From: Sepioteuthis lessoniana
Taxonomy: Eukaryota > Mollusca > Cephalopoda > Myopsida > Loliginidae
Length of the DNA: 64,000 bases
Assembly: GCA_963585895.1 (NCBI GenBank)
Contig: OY757913.1
Span: forward strand, 108,434,144-108,498,143
Reading direction: 5' to 3'
The position numbers and the translations under genes were made by a program. Shown one piece after another: positions 1 through 9,299 of the stretch; position 1 is the stretch's first letter, and every line of letters starts with the position of its first letter. The notes below the pieces were generated by a model. That model was not told the origin of the DNA. It worked only from the letters and a program-made list of their open reading frames with translations, and searched no databases.

Positions 1-117
1 AAATAGAACAGTTTGACATTTAAACAGTGTGCAAATAAATTACTTATGTTAGATCGAATTGTTCGAAATAGAACGTTGACCTTTTAACAAATGACTGATG
101 TTAAACTGTATTGTTCA
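1..117 (+). repeat. Family D-type AT-rich body (subrepeats)
   Basis: AT-rich DNA made of loosely repeated ~40-bp monomers (aaatagaa...ttgaaacc-atttaactgtgtgcaaac-aaatgactgatgtt). The same monomers fill the middle of family D elements elsewhere in the window. No head or tail is attached here. The stretch continues after the LTR candidate (346-392) and after the SINE A insertion (649-969), so these were probably one block before insertion. Confidence 0.55.
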
Positions 118-345
118 TGTTATGGTACCCAACCTGCGGACTGTAATGAACTCTTTCAGTTATTATTATTACCGGGAGAATATTCATCCCAGAGCAAGTT
201 CTTCCCAGCCTAACATTTTGGCAGGCAGGTAGGCAGGCAGGCAGACTGACGTTCAACACTGTTGTATTATACTTTCGTTAATATACTTTGTTCCGCATAA
301 ACCCGAGTTGTGTTATTCTTCCGGGCCCTTTACTGGTCCACAACA
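118..345 (+). mobile_element. Candidate small solo LTR
   Basis: A 228-bp segment begins TGTTATGG and ends CCACAACA, imperfect terminal inverted repeats of the TG...CA type expected of an LTR. It interrupts D-type body DNA on both sides. Inside are a (GGCA/GGTA)n run near 220-243, an AATAAA-like signal near 294 and a GC-rich 3' end. I see no clear 5-bp target duplication (gttca before, gtagt after), which weakens the call. An unrelated insertion is possible. Confidence 0.4.
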
Positions 346-392
346 GTAGTGATACTTATTTGGAACCATTTAACTGTGTCCAGACGAATAAG

Positions 393-635
393 GTTTGGTT
401 TGGTTTCTTTGTTTAATGGCATATCAACTCTTTTTAGGTTATTTAATGCCAAAGCCATTCTCCTAGAAGAACAGTAGTGGTACTATTTAACCCATAGCTT
501 GGAGGATAAGGGGGTTCATACCTTTCCCAAGGGTATTTGCCCGAAAGTGAATGTAATAGCGCGACTGGAGTACGAATTCGCGTACTACGATTCCGCAGTC
601 CATCGCTTTAACCATTACACCAAGAGGACACCCCC
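393..635 (-). mobile_element. SINE family A, full length
   Basis: Full-length tRNA-headed SINE on the minus strand. Read on that strand it has a tRNA-like head (tggtgtaatggttaaagcg A-box-like, gagtTCGTACTCC B-box-like), a central block ending agctatgggttaaatagta, and a 3' tail (attaaataacct...ggttgatatgcc) ending in AACC-type repeats. A perfect 13-bp TSD (ccagacgaataag) flanks it at 380-392 and 636-648. Such elements are copied by RNA polymerase III and mobilised by a partner LINE; that is family knowledge. Confidence 0.9.
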
Positions 636-648
636 CCAGACGAATAAG

Positions 649-969
649 TAGCATTGAATAGAATTATGAGTGTTAAATAGCAATACTTGAAACTCTTTAA
701 CAATATGCTTAAACTGAATTATTAGTATTATGTTACGATACATGGAACTATTTATCTGTGTGTAAATAAGACTTTTAACGTGGAAGACTTAAAATCGTTT
801 AACTGTATGGCAAATAGAATAACTGGTATTACATAACAACAACTGGAACCATTTGACTGTGTGCAAATGAATGAATAGTGTGGAATAGAACAATTGGTGT
901 AAAATAGCAATATACGTAACCAATTCAGTATTCAAACAAATAATATTAAATAGAATCATTAGTGTTAGA
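649..969 (+). repeat. Family D-type body subrepeats
   Basis: Continuation of the AT-rich ~40-bp monomer block, with recurring tgaaacc-atttaactgtgtgcaaa motifs. No D head or tail is recognisable. Short open frames here are chance frames in AT-rich DNA. Confidence 0.5.
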
Positions 970-1868
970 TACATGGTGTATTCAATACGTTTTCTGACTT
1001 TTTTATACAGGCATTTAAAATCGTCGTAGACTCTTGAAAATTCACTATGTTATTGCTATACAGCTTATGAGATGACTGACCAAGTTGTATGATTTCAGGT
1101 CCAGATGAACAGCTACAACAGGAATTGGAATACACCCTACTAAAGCCTGATTGTCACAGCTGGTGAATTCCAAAAATGCAATCTGGACGTGAGGACATAG
1201 AAGAACGATATGCAATAAAATTCTGTGTGTAAACTTGGAAAAAATGTCACAGAAACGTATGGAATTCTTCAGACTGCTTTTCGACCATCTTGCATGAATC
1301 GAGCATGAGTTTTTGAGTGGCATAAGAGATTCAAGGAAGGCAGGGAGTCTGTGAGGGATGATGTGAGGAGGAAGTCAGAACACCAGAGTTGATTGGCCAA
1401 AGGGTTAGGGTTAGGGTTACTATGTTGAGGTTTTAAGTGAGTTCAGGAAGAGATTCCTTGGGAAGAGGCCAGCACTCTTCAAATCGGGTCAGTGGCTTTT
1501 CCAGCAGGACAATGCACCAGTCCACAACTCCATCCTTGTCACAGACTATTTGACCAAGATGGCCATCAACACAGTTCCTCACTCTCCCTAGAGTCCAGAC
1601 CTTACTCCCTGTGACTTTTGGTTATTCCCTAAGCTCAGAGCCTGTCGTTATGAGACAATTGAGGAGATGAAAGAGGCTGTGACAAAGGTCATTGACACGC
1701 TCACACAAGAGGACTTCCATAGAGCTTTCCAGAAGTTTTTGTAACGGTACAACAAATGCATTGCAGCCGGAAGAGATTACTTCGAAGGGGACTAGAGTTT
1801 CATGTGTGTACTCTCAATAAAAGTGCCCATACGAAAAAAGTCTGGAAACTTATTTAATGATCCTCGTA
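970..1868 (+). pseudogene. Mariner transposon copy 1, internally deleted
   Basis: A ~0.9 kb mariner with terminal inverted repeats (left tacatggtgtattcaatacg, degraded; right aaaaaagtctggaaacttat...cctcgta) bounded by TA. The transposase relic keeps the N-terminal helix-turn-helix part (KFCVNLEK/SATETYGI-like, CMNRA.VFEWHKRFKEGRES) to about PELIGQ near 1385-1401. It resumes at YVEVL.EFRKRF, QDNAPVHNSIL and LTPCDFWLFPKL to RYNKCIAAGRDYFEGD at about 1794. The segment with the first catalytic Asp is missing, replaced by (GGGTTA)3 at 1402-1419. Frameshifts and stops show it is dead. A full mariner is ~1.3 kb. Confidence 0.92.
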
Positions 1869-2220
1869 TCAATAATTGAAACCGTTTAAGTGTTAGAAAT
1901 AATAGCAATACTTGTGCGCAAACAAATTAGTTCTAACTTGTTTAAAAATAAAATTACCAACAAATTATTTACTTACAAATCATATATGTATAACTATTTA
2001 ACTGTGTACATAAGAATGACTGATGTTAAATTAAATTCAAACTGTAACATAGCAATACTTGAAACCATTTAACTATGTTCAAACAAATGATTAACAAGAA
2101 ATAGAAATATTCGTATTTGATAGAAATATTTGAAACTATTTAACTGTGTGTGAACAAATTATCTCCAACTCGTTTAAAAATTTATCTACAAAATGTATTC
2201 CCAAATCATATATATTTAGA
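1869..2220 (+). repeat. Family D-type body
   Basis: AT-rich ~40-bp monomers in D orientation (tgaaacc-atttaactatgttcaaac-aaatgatt). It runs into a (TA)n(TG)n microsatellite and then a D-type tail at 2272-2330, so this is probably the 3' half of a degraded family D element. Confidence 0.55.
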
Positions 2221-2267
2221 ATATAAATATATATATATATATATATATACGTGTGTGTGTGTGTGTA
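2221..2267. repeat. (TA)n(TG)n microsatellite
   Basis: Compound dinucleotide tract of alternating TA followed by TG units. Confidence 0.9.
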
Positions 2268-2271
2268 TAAA

Positions 2272-2330
2272 GAGGAAATGACCTTAAATAACCTACAAGG
2301 TTTGCTATGTCATAAAACGCAATCAAATTA
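2272..2330 (+). repeat. Family D/A-type 3' tail fragment
   Basis: Contains aaatgacc-ttaaataacctacaa-ggtttgctatg-tcataaaacg, a diverged copy of the tail that ends family D and A elements. It lies downstream of D-type body DNA. Confidence 0.6.
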
Positions 2331-2334
2331 GACA

Positions 2335-3440
2335 TTTTCTCCAGTCGTTCTGATTCTTTCTTGATTTGGCCGGTCTATTCTGTCGTTATTTGTTTTTTTC
2401 ACTTTTTTATTTTGAGCGTGTCACATTTTTCTATGCGAAATTTCCTTCCAATAACCAAGCTGTATATTATTATTTTTTGTAGCACGGTCTCCAATTCTTT
2501 GTCATTTTTTGCAAACCGTTTGATATCGTTTATGTATATCAAAGGATTAATCCTATCTTGTGATTTTGTAAATTTGTAGCCCCTAGTTCACTTCCTAAAT
2601 GTGTAATTGAGTGGCATTATTGCTATTATAAATAGCAATGACGAATCTCCCTGGAAGATGCCTTTCTGAAGTTTCTCCTTTGCCAGTCTTTCCTCCTTTG
2701 TTAATTCAACTTTTCATGTTTTCGTGGCTTCCGTGATTAATTTCATGACTTTGTCGGATATCTATAACTTATTCTGACAGTCTAAAATCCAGCTTTGTGG
2801 GACCATATCGTAGTCTTTCTGTAAACAATTTACGCCATGGCTACATTTTTTCCATCTTGCTTTGCTTTCCTGGAGGATGTATTGATCAATGTATAGTTAG
2901 TCAGTTGTTTCTCTTGTCCGCCAAGTAGAACTTTTTCTGTTCTTCAGGAAATAGTCCGCTATATACAAGCGAGTAATAGATCTCCCTAATCTGTGCGGTT
3001 AGGACTTCCTACATCATAGGTAGACACATTATTGGTCCATAGTTGCTGGAGAGAGTTTCATTTTGGTAGTCTTTCTGGATCAGGATGGTTACCCATTTAG
3101 TCATCCATTTGGCTATATTTGCTCTTAGCATCTACTCAGTTCAAAAGTCAGTTTGTCGCGGATGGACGTGAATTTTTTAAACTCGAATCCATATATGCCA
3201 CCATGGTTTAGGGTCTTCCAATTCAGGACTTTCTTGGGTGTCGTTCTGAACGATTCCTTGAAAGTTTTTTCTAGTTATTTATTCATTCGGCTATTCTGTT
3301 ATTTTCATTCGGCTATTCTATTATTTTCATTCGGCTATTCTGTTATTTTCCGTTTGGCTCCCATATTTTAATCCAAAATTGTTTTGCGTCCATTGCATTC
3401 GGTTGTTGGAAGGTCCTTATGCATTCTCCACACACTTGTT
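2335..3440 (-). pseudogene. LINE reverse-transcriptase relic (RLE-type)
   Basis: Decayed non-LTR retrotransposon on the minus strand. Translating the complement from high to low coordinates gives fragments near FQQPNA.DAKQFW, then WMTKWVTILIQKDYQNE, NYGPIMCLPMM, LTAQIREIYYSLV, then a LPGRFVIAIYNSNNATQ-like stretch and a D-I-KRYQTVCKK..QRIGD stretch in the place of the YxDD palm motif. The order matches the RT domain of the same LINE family found at 24.7-26.7 kb and 29.8-32.0 kb. Many stops and frameshifts are present. The C-terminal zinc knuckle and endonuclease are absent. The clade is not assigned. Confidence 0.8.
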
Positions 3441-3754
3441 GGTTATTAGTTTTATTGATATCATCATTATTATTAAATGAGAATAGCTACTTAAAACCAT
3501 ATAACTGTGTGTAAATAATTTGTATTTGATAGGAACACCTGAAACAGTATGACAGTTAATTATTTGTATTAGAAAGCGTTTTTAATTTTTTTTTTGTATT
3601 AGATAGAAATACTTGAAACCAAATAATCGAGAAAAGTATCAGTATGAGAAAAAATACTTGAAATCATATAGTTAAGTGTAAATTATCTGTATTATAAAGA
3701 AATAATTGAAATCATATAGATATGTATAAATTATCTGTATTTCTTGGAATCAAA
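3441..3754 (+). repeat. Family D-type body
   Basis: AT-rich monomer DNA (acttaaaaccatataactgtgtgtaaat... tacttgaaaccaaataat) in D orientation. No gene seen. Confidence 0.5.
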
Positions 3755-3922
3755 AAGGAAGTGTTGTGGAGTAATGGTTATCGTCATAGGAAAAAGAAAG
3801 GTCGAACCGAGTTCAAATCCTGGATGAGTCAGTTTGCATTTCACATTATGCAAATGCCGTTGGGAAAGGTATGAATCCGACTATTCTCCCTCTAGATATG
3901 GATAAATAATAGGGCAGTCTGA
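3755..3922 (+). mobile_element. SINE family C, 5' half (split by a D element)
   Basis: tRNA-like head (gtaatggttatcgtcatagg A-box region; gagttcaaatcctgg B-box region) and the central block (gttgggaaaggtatgaatcc). The element stops at agggcagtctga, exactly where a family D copy is inserted. The remaining 3' half continues at 4488. Confidence 0.87.
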
Positions 3923-4487
3923 TTGCCCAGTCAGCTGGGGCTGTAGAATACACTGACTGCACCTCTGCAGAGGGGTAAGATCCCCACCCAACGAGTGTCC
4001 TGATATATGACACTAAACAATCTGATGGTGAGGTTTCAGCAGTGCTGGAGCTTTGGGGAATGCGGAGTACCCCTTCATTGCCATCGCTCCCAGGTCCACT
4101 CTGGCCCGGAGTGGTAGCACCTGATACGGTCCTATCTATGGGTTAAAAAGAACTAACAGCATACTTATGCTGAAATGAATTGAATAAACTAAATAGCTTG
4201 AAATAGAAACGTTTTTGACAATTAACCGTACTTACACTTAAACTGCGTGCTTATGCTTAACTGAATTATTTCAAATTGAACTGTTTTTCGACATTAAAAC
4301 TGTATTTACACTTAACTGAATTATTACATATAACTGCTTAAATACTTTGAAATGGAAATGTTTTCGACAATTAAACTGTGTACTTATGCTAAACTTAACT
4401 GTTTTCAATAGGACTGATTATTTACATAAAAATGGATTTGGCGTTAAATAACCTACAAAGGTTGATATGCCATAAAACCAAACCAAC
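3923..4487 (+). mobile_element. Family D element, complete, nested in SINE C
   Basis: A complete 565-bp family D copy. The head is cccagtcagctggggctgta...cacctctgcagaggggtaag...ggtccactctggcccggag...ctatctatgggtt, with no convincing tRNA A and B boxes. The body is ~40-bp subrepeats (actgaattattTcaaat..., gacaattaaactgtgtactt). The tail is aaaaatggatttggcgtt-aaataacctac...ccataaaaccaaacc. A perfect 13-bp TSD (tagggcagtctga; 3910-3922 and 4488-4500) defines both ends, so head plus body plus tail moved as one retroposed unit. Confidence 0.92.
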
Positions 4488-4612
4488 TAGGGCAGTCTGA
4501 GTTCTATAACCTTGATATGCCTACTGGTCTATGAGAAGGAAAACTCTGAAATAAAACTCCTCTGAAAAATTGGCCTTGTGTCGCATCCTCCTCGTGCAGA
4601 GGGGTTGGTAAA
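4488..4612 (+). mobile_element. SINE family C, 3' half
   Basis: Resumes the SINE C interrupted at 3922: agggcagtctgagttctat...gagaaggaaaactctga...ttggccttgtgtcgcatcctc...gaggggttggtaaata. Together with 3755-3922 it makes one element older than the D insertion. Confidence 0.87.
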
Positions 4613-4737
4613 TAGATATGATTATTGGTAGTAGATAAGAATACTGGAAACTCTAAAACTATGTGCAAACAAATAATGATTACTGTTATCAAATAGAAAG
4701 AGTTGCTAGAAACAACATAGATTTATCGAAACTTATA
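4613..4737 (+). repeat. Family D-type body
   Basis: AT-rich monomers (gatatgattattggt...gaatactggaaactctaaaac-tatgtgcaaac). No gene seen. Confidence 0.45.
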
Positions 4738-4748
4738 GTATAAGATAG

Positions 4749-4985
4749 TTTGGTTTCTTTCTTTAATGGCATATCAACCTTTGTAGGTTATTTAATGCCA
4801 AAGCCATTCTCCCAGAAGAATAGTAGAGGTACTATTTAACCCATACCTGGGAGGATATGGGGGTTCATACCTTTCCCATGGGTATTTGTCCGAAAGTGAA
4901 CGTAATAGCGCGACTGGAGTACGAACTCGCTTATTACGATTCCACAGTACATTGCTTTAACCATTACACCACGTGGACACCCCCT
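4749..4985 (-). mobile_element. SINE family A, full length
   Basis: Near-identical in structure to the copy at 393-635, with tRNA-like head at the right end, central block and shared 3' tail at the left end. Perfect 11-bp TSD (gtataagatag) at 4738-4748 and 4986-4996. The short minus-strand frame just upstream (4504-4692) is not a gene. Confidence 0.9.
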
Positions 4986-5035
4986 GTATAAGATAGGAAT
5001 ACCTGCAAACATATCAAAGACTGTATCTCAACCTG

Positions 5036-5160
5036 TTCGGTGCATTGCTTGGTACAATGGTTAACAAGCTTGAACAGATCGTAAGCAGTGAGTTTAATTC
5101 TCACAAAACACCCAAAACTTCTGACCTTGTGCTGAACTAAACTAAGTTTAGAAAACTACA
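5036..5160 (+). mobile_element. tRNA-like SINE fragment (family F-like)
   Basis: Contains gcttggtacaatggttaac (A-box-like) and gtgagtttaattctcac (B-box-like), followed by gaccttgtgctgaac. Spacing resembles the tRNA-headed element at 53130. Poorly preserved; a decayed tRNA pseudogene is an alternative. Confidence 0.4.
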
Positions 5161-5204
5161 ATCTCACTCTGTTCGTCCAGAAATCACATGTTATGCCGAG
5201 TTCA

Positions 5205-5850
5205 ATGGTTGGTTGGGTTTTATGGCATATCAACTATTGTAGGTAATTTAAAGTCAAATCCTCTATATACATTTATATTAAATATATATGATTTAATTTG
5301 GTTGGGTTTTATGGCATATCAACTATTGTAGGTTATTTAATGCCAAATCCTCTTTATACATATATATCAAATATATATGATTTGGTTTGGTTTGATTTTA
5401 TGGCATATCAACCATTGTAGGTTATTTAATACCAAATTCTCTTTACACATATATATTAAATATATATGATTTGGTTTGGTGGGGTTTTATGATATATCAA
5501 TCATTGTAGGTTATTTAATGACAAATCTTCTTTATATATATATATCAAATATATATGATTTGGTTTGGTTGGGTTTTGTTGGGTTGGGGGTTTGTGGCAT
5601 ATCAACCATTGCAGGTTATTTAATACCAAATCCTCCTTATACATATATATCAAATATATATTATTTGGTTTGGTTGGGTTTTATGGCATATCAACCATTG
5701 TAGGTTATTTAATGTCAAATCCTCTTTATACATATATATCAAATATATAGGATTTGATTTGGTTGGGTTTTATGGCATATCAACTATTGTAGGTTATTTA
5801 ATGCCAAATCCTCTATATACATATATATTAAATATATAGGATTTATTAAT
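5205..5850 (-). repeat. Tandem array of family D tail monomers
   Basis: About seven head-to-tail units of 88-103 bp. Each contains ttggttgggttttatggcat, taggttatttaatgccaaat and a linker catatatatcaaatatata-tgattt. The unit is the reverse complement of the family D 3' tail plus a short TA-rich linker. It continues directly into a D body and head (5851-6277), so a D copy appears to have amplified its own tail. The overlapping plus-strand frames (5476-5750) are by-products of the repeat. Confidence 0.88.
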
Positions 5851-6277
5851 ACATTTTATTGATATCATTTTTAAACGAGTCCGAGCTCATTTTTTGCACA
5901 CATTTAAATGGTTTCAAGCAAATATTTCTGTTTAACACTTATTATTCTATTCAGCACAATTCCTTCGTTTACTCACAATTAAAGTCATTTGTTTGGGTTC
6001 CAAGTATTGCTATATATTACTATCAATTCCATTAAATTTCAGTCATTTGTTTACACACATTTAAATTATCAAACTGTTCTATTTCTAACAATTCAATTTA
6101 ACATAAGTCCTTTGTTTGCACACAGTTCAAATGTCAAATAGTTCTATTTGACCCATAGATAGGGGTCTATTTGGTGTTACCTCTCCGGAACAGATTAGAG
6201 CATATCCAGGACACTTGCTGGGGCAGTCTTACTCCTCTTTAGATATGCATATGGCGCATTCTACAGTCCCAGCCGAC
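5851..6277 (-). mobile_element. Family D element, body and head
   Basis: Body monomers (gagctcattttttgcacaca, ggtttcaagcaaatatttct) run into a diverged head on the minus strand (cccatagataggggtctat, catatccaggacacttgctg, attctacagtcccagccgac). It is oriented head-right and joined to the tail array at its left. Confidence 0.82.
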
Positions 6278-6861
6278 TGTTATATAATTAAGGAATTATT
6301 TTTTTTCATATTAATCATTTTTCGTTAATTATATTTTATCGTTCCGTTTGGTTGAGCTTTGAGGTATCCGGGCTAAGAGTTCAGGTGCATAGTCATTGGG
6401 TACAGTTTTACGCTCGTGCGCAAAGGATATGACAATCACCATTTGTTATAATAAACCCCAGACGGAAAATGGGACTGGAGTGTAGATGACGTCATGCCCG
6501 GAAGAGATGGTCCTGAGAATTTGAGGATTTTGAAAGAGAGTCAGTTGACATTGGACATTGGACCATGGAGGCAGACAGTTAAGTTTCTGCCATTGAGTTG
6601 GGAGTTCGGGATTCGGCCATTGAGTCGAAGAGTTGATTTTTTTCGGATCCCTACCGGTAGAGATGAATTGAGATCTATAACACTACGAGATATACTGAAC
6701 GTTGGGGTGGGGTTAGCATAGTATGATTACGAAAGACTTTTAAGAATTGTGTCTCCCTCCTCGTGTCGAAGAACCCAAGTCAGAAGTTTAAAAAAAACGT
6801 TCGTACCTGAACGACAGAGTCGGCCTGTTTTCGTATCTGTATCTGTGTTATTATAACGGAC
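6278..6861. other. Unassigned insertion, possibly an LTR
   Basis: A block of higher complexity between a D head and a SINE C. It starts tgttatataattaagg and ends ...tgtgttattataacggaca, weak TG...CA-type ends. It contains a perfect CRE-like palindrome TGACGTCA at 6487-6494 and a 75-codon frame (6494-6721, MPGRDGPENLRIL...) with no recognised motif. No TSD seen. It may be an LTR or another insertion. Confidence 0.3.
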
Positions 6862-6877
6862 ATCACCAAATTATGAT

Positions 6878-7176
6878 TCAAATTATGGAGGTGCCCGTGG
6901 TGTAGTCGTTATCGTCGTAGGAAATGGACACGGCGACACGAGTTCAAATCCTGGACGAGACTGATTGCATTTCACATAGCACTAATACCCTTGGGGAAGG
7001 TATGAATCCAATTATTCTCCCTCCAGCTTTGGGTAAATAGTAGGACAGACTAGGTTCTTCAGCCTTGGTGAGGCAACTAGTCTAGGAGAAGGAAAACTCT
7101 GAATTCAAACCTGTTAAACTCCGCTTAAAAATTGACCTTGTGTCATATCCTGCCCGAGCGGGGGGGGGTAAATAGT
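6878..7176 (+). mobile_element. SINE family C, full length
   Basis: Well-preserved family C: head ggtgcccgtggtgtagtcgt and acgagttcaaatcctggacg, central block tacccttggggaaggtatga...ccagctttgggtaaatagta, then ggttcttcagccttggtgag, gaaggaaaactctgaattca, ttgaccttgtgtcatatcct and a tail ending ggtaaatag. A 16-bp repeat (atcaccaaattatgat) lies at 6862-6877 and 7177-7192. About 10 extra bases (tcaaattatg) sit between the 5' repeat and the head. Confidence 0.9.
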
Positions 7177-7216
7177 ATCACCAAATTATGATCATCGTGG
7201 CTATACAACATGACTT

Positions 7217-7257
7217 GGCTACGATGACTTTGAGTGCCTTCGGAAGTCATCGTAGCC
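7217..7257. other. Short perfect hairpin
   Basis: Perfect 14-bp inverted repeat ggctacgatgactt (7217-7230) and aagtcatcgtagcc (7244-7257) with a 13-base loop. Function unknown; possibly the end of a small foldback element. Confidence 0.55.
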
Positions 7258-7374
7258 CCCCAGAAGTCAGCCTAAGATCACGTGATTTCTATAGGTCAAC
7301 AAGATTTGTTTTACAATCATTCGTATTCAATTGCAATACTTGATGGCATATAACATAATTGTTTTATTGATAAT

Positions 7375-7640
7375 AGTTACTTCAAACTAAAATTGTTTAC
7401 TAACAATAACTCGTAAGTAGTTACGATTACTAGTTACTTGAAACCATAAAACTGTGCGCAAACAAATGACTATTACTAAATAGAAATAATTACTTAAAAA
7501 CCATATAATCATTAATATTAGATAGAAATACTTGTATCCCTACAACTGTGTATAAATTATTTGTATTAGGTAGGAATACTTGATTTCATGTAATTGTGTC
7601 CAAAAAATCTCTCAAGAAAAAATTATTAGAAATATGTAAA
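7375..7640 (+). repeat. Family D-type body
   Basis: AT-rich monomers (acttgaaaccataaaactgt-gcgcaaac-aaatgac). No head or tail. Confidence 0.5.
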
Positions 7641-7875
7641 TATAAACGTACTATGAATGCGATTCCTTAAACTTTAGGCATAAAATAACTCTTGACAGGT
7701 TGGCGTGACGTTTAAATCAACCAATTAACGGAAGAGTAAATAAAGAAATGGTTAGGTTATTCGCGTTATTTCTTTTTGCCTTTTTTTTTTTTTTTTTTTC
7801 TTTTCTTAGGGAAGTTAACCCGTCGCTTATGCAGTTTCGGTCAAAATCTGCAACCGACTAATCTTGATTTAATGG
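7641..7875. other. No gene recognised
   Basis: AT-rich sequence with a long T run (about 7782-7799). The 65-codon plus frame crossing it (7776-7973) begins in the T tract and runs into the duplication that follows; no family is recognised. Confidence 0.4.
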
Positions 7876-8262
7876 AATCCATACAACATGGGGTTGAGTC
7901 GTTAGCAGACGAGAATGGACAAGCCGCAACCATATTAACACACAAAGGCGCGAATTTCCGCATAATTGTATAGGAACAGATAGACACATTAAAGTAAGAA
8001 GAGAATGGCTGAAATTGTTAACTAGTTCTTTTTATAGAGGCCAATGTGCATATTCATTTAGTACAGTATACAATGTGAGGGTTAAATCATTTAGCAGGTG
8101 AGATTGGACAAGCAACAACCATATTAACACATGCAAAGGCACAAATTTCCGTATAGTAGTATCGAAACAGATAGACACAATAAAGCAGAGAGAAAATGGC
8201 TGACATTTTAAGTTCGTTCTTTTTATAGAGGCCAATGTGCATATTTATTTAGCACAGTACAC
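7876..8262 (+). repeat. Tandem duplication, two ~190-bp units
   Basis: Unit 1 (about 7876-8065) and unit 2 (about 8066-8262) share gag-aatggacaagc-gcaaccatattaacac, aggcgcgaatttccg/aggcacaaatttccg, acagatagacaca, gaatggctga and ttctttttatagaggccaat-gtgcatatt. The units differ by scattered substitutions, so the duplication is not recent. Confidence 0.85.
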
Positions 8263-9238
8263 AACCAACGTTCGTGCAGTAAAACATACGGGTTCTTTTC
8301 CGCAGTTTTATCGCAGAGGTTGATTTTATTATTTCTTGCATTTTAAAGCGTATTCAGCATATTGTTTTCTTTTTCTTTTCTACTAAATGCACAAAATGCA
8401 TGATAATCTTTTCGCGTGTCTACATCGTTTTAATGTCAAACAACAAGGAATTGTAATTCTGATCAGTTCTCTATTTCTTTTTCTTTTTCTTTTTTTTTTT
8501 TTGAAGAACATAAAGAAAATAATATTAAAGAAACAAAGCTTCGCATGAGTATCGTACGTATCTTTTTGTTGGTCTATTGGGCTTCTCCAATTTCGATTTA
8601 TTTTGTCTGTGAGTGTGCTTCTTATCTCCATTCGAGTTGTTGTTATTTGGGAGGGGGGTTAACCATGTTTCTTTTTATCTTCAGCTATTTTAGGCATTCA
8701 AACTTTTCTAAATGGACAACCAGGTTCTTATAGAAAGCAACAAATACTTCTAAATAAGATTTACAGACGCACAATTACGCGGGAAAAAGAAGCTTTCAAA
8801 GATAACGATTACAACCTATGTAAATTAATTTCCAAATATGGAGAGGATGTAACCATACACATGCAGAGATTTCTTCTTCTTTTTTTTTTTGTTTTCTTTT
8901 TTTCGAATGACATTTTCTTACAACCAAATATACATACGTTCTTAAATTAAGATGCATGAAAATATTATGACTTCAAAGACATATATGATCACATCCATTT
9001 TTTTTTTTGTTTTAATTTTAAATCATATCCTGAGCCTATAAACAAATTCTTAATGATATATAGATCCTTTTTATGAAAACAATTCTGCATTATATGAGGA
9101 TGCTAAAAAGTTTGCTGAATATTTAAAAAAAAAATTTTCTCAATAAAGATCTCTCCTTAGTCGCAGGGGTGCCACAACGATACCCTCACACCATGTATAG
9201 CTAGTATAATTTTAAAAAATAAAAGTTGTATATATTAA
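8263..9238. other. No gene recognised; T-rich tracts
   Basis: AT-rich DNA with T/C runs near 8370-8385, 8470-8503, 8872-8901 and 8998-9008. Two overlapping short frames around 8383-8733 show no recognisable motif and look like chance frames. Confidence 0.5.

Positions 9239-9283
<45 letters not shown>
9239..9283. repeat. (TA)n(GT)n microsatellite
   Basis: Short TA run followed by about 18 GT units. It abuts the left arm of the Penelope-like element. Confidence 0.9.
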
Positions 9284-9285
<2 letters not shown>

Positions 9286-9299
9286 TATTTGGGTAGCAT

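Noticed and set aside
1402..1419. (GGGTTA)3 as a sign of an interstitial telomere or chromosome end
   Set aside because: Only three units, and present at the same codon position in all three mariner copies; it belongs to the transposon, not to a chromosome end.
3755..3850. Genuine tRNA gene (also considered at 6888, 24404, 33268, 51430 and 53132)
   Set aside because: A and B boxes are present, but acceptor stems do not pair and each is the head of a longer SINE with conserved non-tRNA sequence and a TSD.
5205..5850. CRISPR-like array (regular ~90-bp repeats)
   Set aside because: Units are contiguous tandem copies without unique spacers, derived from a SINE tail in a eukaryotic genome.
6487..6494. 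TGACGTCA as a functional cAMP-response element
   Set aside because: An 8-bp palindrome alone is weak evidence; no gene or defined promoter is next to it.
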